Source: Lineus longissimus
Taxonomy: Eukaryota; Nemertea; Pilidiophora; Heteronemertea; Lineidae
Length of the DNA stretch: 64,000 nucleotides
Assembly (NCBI RefSeq): GCF_910592395.1
Contig: NC_088324.1
Coordinates: forward strand, 11,434,953-11,498,952
Direction of reading: 5' to 3'
Below, in pieces: positions 49,901 to 64,000 of this stretch; position 1 is the stretch's first letter; each line of letters opens with the position of its first letter. The position numbers and the translations under genes are program-made. The notes under the pieces are model-generated. The model saw nothing but the letters and a program-made list of their open reading frames with translations, ran no database searches and was not told the origin of the DNA.

Positions 49901-52783
49901 GACCGGAGGTCCTTCTGTGATTTCACCTACATCAGCTAAACTTGCTGCCTGCATCACATAATGCTCAAGGATGTTGTAGAGTTCGTCATCTTGCCCCCTC
50001 CTTGTCTGGAAAACGTAAGTCCCCTCACCGAACGGAGACCTCTTCCCGCTGTCTAAGGTAAAGTGACCTCTGCTGTCGCTCTCGTAACTTCTCACACACT
50101 TCAGCGGCCAGTGAGCTATCAGGGAACGAGATTGCTGAAGAGAAGACACTCGGTTTGAAAGTTTCATTGAACAAGAAAAATTAAGTTGTGATCAGTTGGA
50201 CTTTGTACACAGGCAAATGGTCCTGTCATAATCAGCCTTCGACAGAAGGATAATCGTCAAAGATTTGATGATGGCCTGTATCCATCAAGAATATCTTGAG
50301 CCACCTGTGGACGCTGTTGAACTTTGCTAAGGTTGTTATGTCACAGACACAACAAAGTACAAAAGATATTGTCACATCCATGGAAGACATCTGCTGTGAG
50401 ATCATCTTCAGTAAAAACATTATCAATTCCTTCCATGGCATCTTCTGTTATTCGTAAGAGAGTTCTGTAGCAATCTGCGCTGAGAATGGTCATGAAAGGG
50501 ATTGCGACATTCTTCATGACCATTTTATGACATCTAAACTTACCTGTAAAGCTAAGCTGATGCCCCAGGGAGATACGTGGAGGACACAGACACTGCCTAC
50601 AGCTCCTAGTCTATCCTGTTCTAAAGTATTCTCTGGAAGCACTGTGAATGATGTACCTGAAGCAGGAAATGGACTATAGTCTATATCTGCAGCTTCAAAC
50701 CATTTTCAATACATACACACAAAGAGCAAACTGAAGGTAATTGGGTCAAACGGTAGGTAATTGGTCATCTAACACTGCAGAGACAATCTATTTCCAATTT
50801 TTTTGGAGAGACTGCTTGACGGAAATAACTGCATGATAACAGATGATACTAGATTAATCATCTAACCTATTTAGCCGAAAGCTTAATGGCAATAAATGAT
50901 AGACAATTCATGATTTATCAGCTCATTTGGTTCTCCGATTTTGAAAGAAGACATGATCCAATTGGCAATGGCAGTTCACAGTTTCGATAATTGCGAAGCA
51001 ACCTTTGCTGGACAATTATATCAAAATTCATTAGGGTTTTTGCCAGGATTCATTAAGAGCGTATATTTACGCACAGAGAGTACCCCCTTCTTCCAGCCAA
51101 GGGGGCTATGTGGTGTACCCTACGTCCCTGCTCCTAGCAGAAACCCCGAGATATAAAAGAATTTCTTTAGCAAAAGGCTTACCTTCTAAGGTCTCCCTGA
51201 GTACAGTCTGGGTCTGCAGGTTAAAGGCAAACGTGTCAATACTACTCTGATCTGTCGCACCAACATGGACTTGCTCATTTGGTGTTGATACTGAACATAC
51301 ATATCGATCAGCGTGACACTTGGTTAGCCGATATGACGGCCACAAGGAAAGGCGATCTGAAAAGTCAGCGAAATATTGAAAAGCACCAAATCCAAAGTAT
51401 ACCCGTTATAGTTTTGAAATTTTGTATCTATTTTATTTCAAAGTTGAAATGAACAAACAAACAATAGCTTCTTCAACTAGTTCTTGTAATCTTGCAAGTT
51501 CTTTGCATTGATTTGCTCACCTTTGGGCTGCATATTTGTATTGACCGGTTTCTTGTCATACCATTCCAGGAAAAGCTTGTCACCGAGTTTCACCAAAATG
51601 AAGTATTTCTCCCGCCAGCTGCCCTTGGATTTGAACAACCGTTTCCCGTTCTTTTCCTTTGCACTAATGGCGCCAGAAAGACGGAAGAACCATGCCTGGA
51701 AAGGAGAGGGTTAACAATAATGGAGTCGTCAATCCATTTTTGAAATGGTGCAGAGAACACAGCCCAATAAAAAAATAGTTCATTCACAGTGAGATCCAAC
51801 CTTTTTCAACTCTTAGATATCTTTCACTGTATCTCATAACAATACATGTGTTACTCTTGCATAATGCTTGCACATGTGTCAGAATGAAAGTAAACATGCC
51901 ACAATGACAGCTGCACACTAAAAAACAATCATATTTTGCAAAATACCTGTGACAGCCTACACAAACAACCATTTTCCTAAAAAGAACATCACAGCCTTTT
52001 GCCTATTAAAGTAAAGAGAAACCTGCTTAATAGAAACCCCTAATAAACAGGCCTAAAAGGAAATATTCAATTCTTCAGGATTTCCTGACGTAACTTGTTA
52101 ATGACTTCCTAAAGCAATTCATAGATACTACATTCCCACAATCTCAAGAAGACAATGTTCAAACTAATAACCCTCCACTCTCCTATAGTCCCCCCCTCCC
52201 TCCCCCACACACACACATTTAATTTCCTTAAAGTTGATGGTTTAGGAGGTGCAGGTTGGTCCACCTCTTTCCCTTTACTTTACAATCTCTCAAAAACGAG
52301 TAACATCATCACAAAAACAAGTGTAAAATGTCACAGCCAAAGACGCCCAAGTTTGGGTCAAATCGGTGATTGAAAATACGAGCTAAATAGCCCCCCTCCC
52401 TCGACTGACAAACACAACCCTACTCACTGACAACACCTAGAATAGAATGCACTTCACAAGCATACAATCTCGGCTACCTGTTCTTTAACGAGTGTTGTCA
52501 GTGGGGTTGTGTTCGTCAGAGACGAGGGGGCGGGGCGGCTCTGTGCCTGTGAGGGGCTATTGAGCTCTTATTTTCACTGCTACTATTACAAATATACCAT
52601 ACACACACCCCATACACAGTAATACACCTATAAACCCATACAGTATACACAGGTAATGTAAATATGTACATGTACACCTTGATGTACACCCAACCATGCA
52701 TAGCAATGCCAAAAATAGTTTGGGACACTTTCAAGTGTTTTCGTGCTACAAACCTCGTAAATTACATCTCTAATCGACGCCAT
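46972..52783 (-). CDS. Large PH-PTB docking adaptor, DOK/IRS type
   Basis: Such adaptors are recruited to activated tyrosine kinases and collect SH2 proteins at the inner membrane. Seven exons on the minus strand: 52783-52754, 51695-51521, 51356-51183, 50656-50544, 50134-49931, 49579-49362, 49198-46972. They join to 1046 residues. Residues ~10-120 form a PH domain (SWREKYFILVKLGDKLFLEW). Residues ~125-232 form an IRS-type PTB domain (VSPWGISLAL, LIAHWPLKCVRSYE, FTLDSGKRSPFGEGTYVFQT). The remaining ~800 residues, mostly one exon, are disordered with over twenty tyrosine motifs: YxxM (YAEM, YLGM twice, YMKM), YxxP (YDEP, YEDP, YDDP, YVGP, YLEP) and polyproline blocks (LPPPPIPTD, PLQPPPPVP). A repeat of EYLGMDSLG shows internal duplication. 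The tail is longer than typical DOK proteins. Family certain, exact ortholog (DOK or IRS) not. Confidence 0.85.
52371..52580. mobile_element. Foldback element in intron 1 of the docking-protein gene
   Basis: Left-arm words GAAAATACGAGCTAAATAGC (52373-52392), then CAAACACAACC and ACTGACAACAC, return reversed as GTGTTGTCAGT, GGTTGTGTTCG and GGGGCTATTGAGCTC, ending near 52577. Each arm is about 65-85 bases with a ~55-base loop. The outer and inner blocks pair well, with an unmatched C/G-rich piece in the right arm. It is MITE-like, with no coding content. Confidence 0.8.
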
Positions 52784-53390
52784 GGTGTTGTTTAATGTTG
52801 TCTACATTCACAACTTGAGGCAACACAGCTCTCTAGTGAGTTAATCATGGGGGAAACATCGGATAAACTTGAAAGAAAGTTTTTTGACAACAATGTATTT
52901 CCTAATTATTTGACCTAATTTGAGGTCAGTCTAAAAGTCAGACCGGAAACCGGCAACCGGTCCGCCGAATTCTTTCGCGCGTGGGCGTGGTCCAGCAGGT
53001 TCATTGTTAGGGGTCTAACAAGCCGCACCCCCGGGCCACAACCCGGACCTCACATTTCTTGTAACATTACAAAAACAAAACAACTATACTATTTTACTCA
53101 ATTCAACGCAGGATAAGAATGTCAAACGAAATATTATGAACTGGAAAAGAAGAAGAAAAACATGAATGGGAATGGAGCGCAATTGATCATTACACTCCGG
53201 ATGCAGTGGACCGGCCTCGTCATGTCACCCAGTATGATCAGGGTGGCGAAATGGACTGCATAGGAGTCTATTGATCATAGGGTATGGAGTTACCTAAAGT
53301 TTGATGATGGAAAGGGGCCCAGAGCAGATTAGATGCTGGTTATCTTTTGAAGTGGCCCTCGGGCTTGAGTGCAGGTCTTGGCTGAAAGAT

Positions 53391-53404
53391 GGGGGGGGGG
53401 GGGG
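53391..53404 (+). repeat. 14-base poly-G tract
   Basis: An uninterrupted G run between the docking-protein and BiP genes. Confidence 0.9.
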
Positions 53405-53552
53405 TGTCCTCCGCGGGTTTTTTGATGCTCTAGCCCCCGACCCACCCCCATCATGATCTGATTTTGGGCAACGGAAAAGAAAAAGAAAACAGTTGTGATG
53501 GGTATATGCCTATCTATATGATATTATCGCAGATCTAAAAGGGTTAACTGGG

Positions 53553-53586
53553 CCAAGGTAGAATAATGGATTTTATTCTACCTTGG
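53553..53586. repeat. Perfect 14-bp hairpin
   Basis: CCAAGGTAGAATAA is followed after six bases by its exact reverse complement TTATTCTACCTTGG. It is stable as DNA cruciform or RNA stem. No U-run follows, and animals do not use intrinsic terminators, so it is not a terminator. Confidence 0.85.
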
Positions 53587-53918
53587 TAGGACACTCGAAA
53601 AAGACACGACGTCGTCAAATAAATGGAATTTGCATCACTTTCTGCCCACTTGCGTCATCATCGCGAAGATATTTCGCGCAAATTCAGAAAAATTAGCAGA
53701 CGACATGCTTGGCGTGCCACTCTTCAGTACAAGGTTCGACAACTTCAAGCTAGATAGCGAGTCATTGAGAAAGCTCTGCCAATGGAGAATGGATGGACGG
53801 ACACGTCACATACCGGGTCTACCTTATATCCAGGAAAATTGATCGAATTGAGATAGGCTCTTTTTGTACATTGTTGATCTTGTAAACATGAACACGAGGT
53901 AACCTCATACACCAATGT

Positions 53919-53937
53919 CCAATCAAGAAACAACACG
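53919..53937 (+). promoter_or_regulatory. ER-stress-element-like site upstream of BiP
   Basis: CCAAT, nine bases, then ACACG: one mismatch to the ERSE consensus bound by ATF6 with NF-Y in BiP promoters. The distance to the probable transcription start (about 0.45 kb) is larger than usual. Chance occurrence is quite possible. Confidence 0.25.
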
Positions 53938-54454
53938 ATAAGTTCGCTCACTATTTGAACTGGGTTTGGGTCAAGAAATGACACATTTTGATAACAGAAT
54001 CGTATAAAAACATATGCTCGTCAGGAAATTTCACTTTTAATTAGTGTTCACACTCTTATCCGATTTTGCGGCAAGAAATTCTAATTTGATTGAAGGTAGG
54101 TGAACTCGCCAGGCGCGCCGCGCCTAATGGCGGAAACGTGGTTGTGACAAAGTGTTTTCGTTTTTTCGCATCTTTGCTGAAAAGTTATACTTTTATTTTC
54201 TCACCTCATTGATCCCTCCTCTCCACGCAATGACAGACGAATAAGGCTTTCCCATTTTCTTAGATCAGAGTGATGAATTCCGGCCGGGTAGTCTCACCCC
54301 AAGCCCCGTATTGGGTCACTCTAAGTATTGGGGACAATTTCCCTTTAAGTTTTTATACACATACACGTAGTCGTGAAATGACCGCAAATTCATTTTAGTG
54401 TTGCCAAAACCTAACGCACCTTCTCATTCTCCCTCATCTAGTCCTTCTCAACCC

Positions 54455-58970
<4,516 letters not shown>

Positions 58971-59541
58971 GAGAATAAAGTGTGATATTTTCAATAAATT
59001 CTGTCACAATTGAGAGATTGCACATCATTCAAGACTCCCATTCAGACCCGAACATTGATAGTGAATAACAGTCATCGAAAGACAACTTCGATTCAACAGA
59101 ACTGTCTAACTTTTCATATTGAGCAAAGGGTTGAGTGGTATAAATGAATTTTGATATCACTTCACCCAATGAACAAAAACATTGAATCTGAGATTCAATT
59201 TCTTTATCATAATTTTAATAATATCATTTCCAATCACTGTATTTGCATTTTCTTAAAAAATGGAACACTTCTGTACATACAATGTATCATTATTTATGTT
59301 TTGGAATAAAATGCTTATGATATCCAACTTGGACTGTCTTCCTTTTGCACCAGTGTCACTGGTAGCATTACAAGCTGCGAACATCCCGATGCCGAATTTT
59401 GTTCTGCAGGCATCCTTAAAACCCTCATACCGTAGCGACAGACGGCGCTTCCTACTTGGTATACCGATAGTGATGACCAGATCTTCTTTGTGCTGGTTGT
59501 CTTTTGAGCTCACTAAAATAAAGGGGGGTTGATCATCACAA
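58971..59541. other. Intergenic interval between convergent BiP and QTRT1
   Basis: It contains the BiP polyadenylation words AATAAA at 58974 and 58993, close behind the stop codon. The QTRT1 3' untranslated region must also lie here on the minus strand. Overlapping open frames at 59253-59532 on both strands have no recognisable content. Confidence 0.6.
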
Positions 59542-62500
59542 TCAGCTCTTCAAGTGTATATTGACACTAGCTAAAGCCTCCACAGCCCATTCAGGGAAAT
59601 TCTTTGCAGGGAACAATTTGTCCATAAAACTTTGAACGAATTCAGGAAACTTGTCTTCCATGATGCTCTCCCGAATATTCTTCATTAGAGACAGCTGAAA
59701 AAGGACGACAGAACAGAATTAGCCAAAGCTTACTAGAGCTCAGCCGCAGCCACTTTTTGGCACTGGCGCCTCATCTCGGGCCAGGCTGTGACCCTCAGAG
59801 TAAGTAACATTTTGGCATCCCTGGTCAGGTGTTTGCTCATTCTTTTTACATGACTTTACTCTAGATTGACCCCTGTACAGATCATTTACAGCATTCCTGA
59901 GAGTCACATCCATAAATGAGGAGTCTAGCCTTACCAAGTGGATGATGCAACTTAGCCAATCCTGACACACACAGTTTACCGTAAAAATAAGCTCACCTGA
60001 TATTGAACATTATGTATAGTGACCATCTGACAAGCGACAGTCTCATTTGTCACCAAAGTATGTAGATATGCTCTTGTATACTGCTTGCATGTAGGACAAG
60101 GACAGTCTTTGTCAATAGGTTGAAAGTCCTGGGAAAATTTCTTCTTCTTTAGATTCAGCTGACCCCAAGGGACAAGGGCTGAGCCAAACCTCTGAAACAG
60201 ATGAAAGAGTCAGTCATTTTAAAGTAACAGCTACAAGCATAGGATTTACTCCCTTCCACACCAACTGCAGCTCAGGTCAGCCATAACCACTCTCCTCTTT
60301 AAATGTCCTTAAGCTTACGCTTTAAAGAGTTGGTCAAGTGACAACTTCTTCTATAAAAGTGAGGTAAGAAGAATATCCCATCTCCGCACTAACAGATATA
60401 CAAGTGTCTGGAGGTGTTGGCATTGAGAGGAGAAGCTTACCGCTGTCCTTGTAGGGAAGACACAGTCGTACATGTCACATCCAAGGGCTGAACACACAAC
60501 AAGGTCAACAGCAAACCTGAAAGACAACAAGGTACGATGGTAACTTTATTACCTTCAGAAATATGAGAGGAAGTTTACAGTATTCAGCAACTTTAGCCAT
60601 TTGTCTATTTACAATCACAACACAGGTGTCATCACAAAGTGCTCGTAGTAGCTTTCAAATGAAGTGTCAATAGATTTTGACAATACCATTACTTGGGAAA
60701 GTTCTCCTGTCTCTAACTGAAACAGATATCACTACCAGTCCTTCAAAAGGTGATGAGATTAAAACACTGATGTTAGTAAATCTGAACAGTTTCATGCAGA
60801 TGATTTAGGATGTCTTGAGTTTTTGCATTGCACAACCTACCCAACTCCCATCAGATATCTTGGCTTATTTTTAGGGAGGATGTCCGTTGAAAGTGTGACC
60901 ATTCTCCAGAAATGTGACTTCTCTTCTCCACCACTTAACCCACCGATGGCAAATCCTGGTACATCCCGTTTTATCATTTCTGCAAAAGAAAATATTAGAA
61001 CATTCATGGTCAAGAGTCAGTAAATGCAAATGATTGTTTTCGTACCATTAACCTTCATACCAAAGAAAAGATAGTTTTCAGTTTTGGATCAAGTTAACCA
61101 TAGACAGTTGGTCACATTTTAAACCTTGATCTGCCATAGTTTCCTCTTGTCACAAACGGGATGCCACATGCAGATAGATCTATATTACTAGTACATGTAT
61201 TTAGGTCTGCAGCTTGTTTCCGGTACCATGCAACTAAGCCCTAGCCTTACCATGAGCACACTTTTTCCTCAACTCAACATCAAGTCCACCCTGAACAATA
61301 GCAAACAAGTTCTGTTTGTCAGTTCTTTTATGTGCCTTGATGCAACGGTCTAACCATCGAACTGATCTATGCATGGCCTCTTCAACACGTGGTCCCGTAA
61401 CAGAACTGTGAATAACGTCATCTAGTTGCATCATAATATCAGCACCTGCAATTGCAGAAGATAAAACAGATTACAGAAATCAATCGATCAAAATAAAAAA
61501 ACTCTTCTTTTAGAAGAAAGAAATTTAGTTTTGTCTTCCTGGAGACATAATGTTTAAATAGATTCTGCCATCTAACTGCCCTACACAGGCATTTTTTCAT
61601 TCATGATGCTACTGCCCTCTTTCATTTATGGTCTTTATCATCTCCCACTTACCTATAGAGTTCTGTATTTCCATTGAGTGTTCTGGGGTAAGTAACATCA
61701 TGCTGCTGTCATGTGGCGATTTAAATCTGACCCCCTCTTCTGTGATTTCTGCAAGTTCTAGCAAAGAAACCATCTGGAACCCACCACTATCCTGGAAAAC
61801 GAATTGATGCTTATCAATAACTGACGGAGTTGTGTCACAAAATTAATTCCTATATTTAGAAAGATCTTCACATTCTCAACTGCTGTATTAAAAGCAGGAC
61901 ACTCACTGTAAGCAGAGCCCTTTTCCAGTTCATGAAGTTGTGCAATCCGCCAGCTTTGTCTAATACATCTGGCCCCTGAAAAAAGAATTAATTAATTAAT
62001 TACAGAAGACAAACCAGAGACCATTTTTAGGAAGATAGGTTTCCTTAAGTCCTTCAGAAAAGCTTATACGTTGGTTTAATTTGGCGGTTATTTCCATGAA
62101 AATTACACACGCCACTGCCGGCTTGCCATTTTTGACAGATTTGTGACGAGACGGTCGCAATAAGATCATAATGGGACGTGTCAGGCCCAGCATGTACGTG
62201 TCAACCTTTGACGTTTTCTAGCAATCTGCACGTCCCGAAAAATGATCCCCTAATTCAAATCGTTTGAATGCCTTTCATCAATAAAACAGAGGCAATTTTT
62301 TTCCTCGGTGGGATAACTCACTGGCCTGTGACCTAAATGATAGGTGTTGCCCAAGATGATTTGGCAGTCTAATTCTTCTAATTGATCGGGTATCATGCCT
62401 TTTAATGTACCCTGAGTGCCTACAGGCATGAACACTGGGGTGTCAACTACATGATGCGGCAATGTGAGCTTGCAGCATCTTGCTTTTGATGTAGAACATT

Positions 62501-62546
62501 CAGAAATTATCCTCAAACTTAGAGCATGTGCAGCTTTGCCTGCCAT
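59542..62546 (-). CDS. QTRT1: Queuine tRNA-ribosyltransferase catalytic subunit 1
   Basis: QTRT1 with QTRT2 exchanges guanine for queuine at wobble position 34 of GUN tRNAs, at mitochondria and in cytosol. Eight exons on the minus strand: 62546-62322, 61975-61907, 61791-61653, 61445-61251, 60979-60841, 60516-60441, 60191-59997, 59694-59542. They join to 396 residues (human 403). Visible motifs are [30 protein letters not shown] and TDSGGFQM (active-site Asp), [44 protein letters not shown] (nucleophile Asp) and the zinc site CPCPTC with a histidine about 25 residues later (TIHNVQ). All key residues are present. The start codon is 119 bases from that of DOLPP1, facing away. Confidence 0.96.
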
Positions 62547-62665
62547 GTTTTTAGTGTTCTAAAATAGCCACCAATGAAAATGTCTGTTTTAAAATATCCA
62601 GATCCTAAAAATCGTTAGAACCAATCAAAATTCATCTTCTATCGAGGTTCGACAAGGGTAGTAAT
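62547..62665. promoter_or_regulatory. Shared divergent promoter of QTRT1 and DOLPP1
   Basis: Only 119 bases lie between the two start codons. No TATA box is seen. CCAAT-type words occur in both directions (near 62572 and 62614). Both transcription starts must lie here or inside the neighbouring gene unless leaders are spliced. Confidence 0.55.
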
Positions 62666-64000
62666 ATGGCTGACGATGTGCTGAAAGTTCTAAAAAATCA
62701 ACAAACTATGGCAAATTATCCATCTGGCGATGATATAAAATGGAAAGCAATTTCCTTAACCCATGTAGAATATCCAAAAGGTAAATTTAAAACCAAGATA
62801 TGGCCAAACAAAACATCGAATAACCCTCAAATCTGATGTTGAAGTTGGTGCATGAAACGAGCACTAGTCACGCCTCCACTTTGTACACGCATTGTAATGC
62901 ATTACAGTTCACTGTACATCATGTTCATGAAATTCACTGTATATGTAGTGTGTGTATGTGTTACGTGTGTGTCTGTGTGTGGAGGGGGGGCTACATTGTG
63001 TGTAGGCCTAAGTCATAAGCCATCATGAGTGTATGGCTCTATCGTTGTGGCCCAAACTATGTTTGTAGGAATTGCTACTATAGGCCTAAGTTTGCTCCTG
63101 ATTTACCTGAAGTCCTGATTGATGGATTTTTCCAGATCTGATGAGAAACCGGTAAAATAACGACCAATTCAACCAGCTGATTATCTTGTTTTTGTTCCTT
63201 TCAGGTGATCTATTTGGTATGGGTTTAGCCTGGCTCAGCCTCCTTCCTATTTTCATCATGATTGGTTTCATCACACTCATTCTGTTCAGGAGAGATTTGC
63301 ACACTGTAAGTATGTAGATTATCGGAACAGGATAATTAGAAACCACATCATTTCAATCAATGGCCACCTGTGCTTAGGCCTGGTCATGTTGATTTCCACT
63401 AGAAATTCCTGTCACCAGAACATCAAGATCAGTGAAAGTAGTGTCTAATAGAGGTTACAAATAAAGTATGGCCCCTGACATTTTCTGTTTCAATTTCATT
63501 TGCAGATTTGTTATTTTTGTGGTTTACTGCTGAATGAACTGGTGAACTTGGTATTAAAGCATATGATACAAGACTACAGACCTAAAAGGGGTAAGCAACT
63601 AAGTTTCACATGAATAATTTGGAACTCTTTGTTTGATTGTAAAACAAGCTGAAAGAGGAAAACCTCTGAGCTGGAAGAGTGAAAAATACCTAAACAATGA
63701 ATAGCACTTGCACTTGCGTGCTCTGATTCTGTTTGTTTACTTTCAGATCGAGAAACCGTGTTTACCGAGTATGGAATGCCTTCAAGTCATGCACAATTCA
63801 TGTGGTTCTATGCCACCTATCTATCATTCTTTCTCATTTTGAGGTAAGCCATCTAAAAGTCCTAGTCATTCTACTTTTACCTTCAATACCATTTTCAGAT
63901 TTGATATATTATTTAGTACAAGTAGGATAATTACTGCAATAGATTTTTTGTTATCTTTCAGGGTCCATAGAAATTACAACATCATTGAAGACCTTTGGAA
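62666..64000 (+). CDS. DOLPP1: Dolichyldiphosphatase 1 (partial, runs off the window)
   Basis: DOLPP1 hydrolyses dolichyl pyrophosphate at the luminal face of the ER, recycling the lipid carrier of N-glycosylation. Exons visible: 62666-62780, 63205-63305, 63506-63590, 63747-63843 and 63962 onward, cut by the window end. About 146 residues are present of a family length near 238. ISLTHVEYPKGD opens the conserved part. Membrane segments are LAWLSLLPIFIMIGFITLIL, the ICYFCGLLLNELVNLVL block and the FMWFYATYLSFFLIL block. Phosphatase (PAP2) motif 1 is KHMIQDYRP, and motif 2 begins PSSHAQF. The third motif lies beyond the window. The N-terminus has about 25 residues with no family similarity. Head-to-head with QTRT1. 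Confidence 0.94.

Larger units (their letters stand above)
52784..54454. promoter_or_regulatory. Divergent interval between the docking-protein and BiP genes
   Basis: The 1.67-kb interval carries both promoters. A TTTATACA word lies near 54352, about 100 bases before the BiP start codon, and could be its TATA box. A 14-base G run (53391-53404) and a perfect 14-bp hairpin (53553-53586) are listed separately. CCAAT-N9-ACACG at 53919-53937 differs by one base from the ER stress element CCAAT-N9-CCACG but is far upstream. Confidence 0.4.

Noticed and set aside
53919-53937. A firm ER stress element for BiP
   Set aside because: One mismatch and a distant position; kept only as a low-confidence site.
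59253-59532. Overlapping open frames on both strands between BiP and QTRT1
   Set aside because: Both lie in the shared 3' flank and have no recognisable content; mutual open frames arise from composition.

Overview
The window is nuclear DNA of an animal. Nine protein-coding genes are split by many short GT-AG introns (one GC-AG) and encode metazoan proteins. A nucleoside hydrolase gene, a family mammals lack, together with compact head-to-head gene pairs and abundant short palindromic repeats, points to an aquatic invertebrate. I cannot fix the phylum. All exon coordinates were read by eye from splice sites and frame; every joined frame closes without a stop.

Layout. 1-14.9 kb has no recognisable gene. 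It holds a 1.6-kb segment repeated in tandem three times (1.90-6.28 kb), a ~110-bp minisatellite directly behind it, two inverted copies of an 81-bp palindromic element, a diverged direct duplication (11.86-12.81 kb) and a foldback element at 14.45-14.70 kb. 15.3-25.6 kb is BAG6 (+, 20 coding exons). 25.6-30.8 kb is its 3' flank with minisatellites. 30.8-34.8 kb is an inosine-uridine-type nucleoside hydrolase (-) with two homologous candidate last exons. It is divergent from a small ankyrin-repeat gene (+, 34.9-36.4 kb). 37.7-41.3 kb is DHDH (-), with a decayed duplicate exon in an intron and another exon relic upstream. 43.7-45.0 kb is TMEM254 (-). 47.0-52.8 kb is a large PH-PTB docking protein of the DOK/IRS type (-). 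54.5-59.0 kb is the ER chaperone BiP/GRP78 (HSPA5, +). 59.5-62.5 kb is QTRT1 (-), head-to-head with DOLPP1 (+), which runs off the right edge.

Functions. Several products serve ER and protein quality control (BAG6, BiP, DOLPP1), but nothing shows that these genes act as a unit. The other genes cover nucleoside salvage, tRNA queuosine modification, carbonyl/dihydrodiol oxidation and tyrosine-kinase signalling. The most notable observations are the alternative last exons and transit-peptide-like leader of the nucleoside hydrolase, the NEEL C-terminus of BiP, the exon relics of DHDH, the mixed YxxM/YxxP tail of the docking protein, and a family of short foldback elements. I found no CRISPR array, operon, or obviously new multi-gene system.
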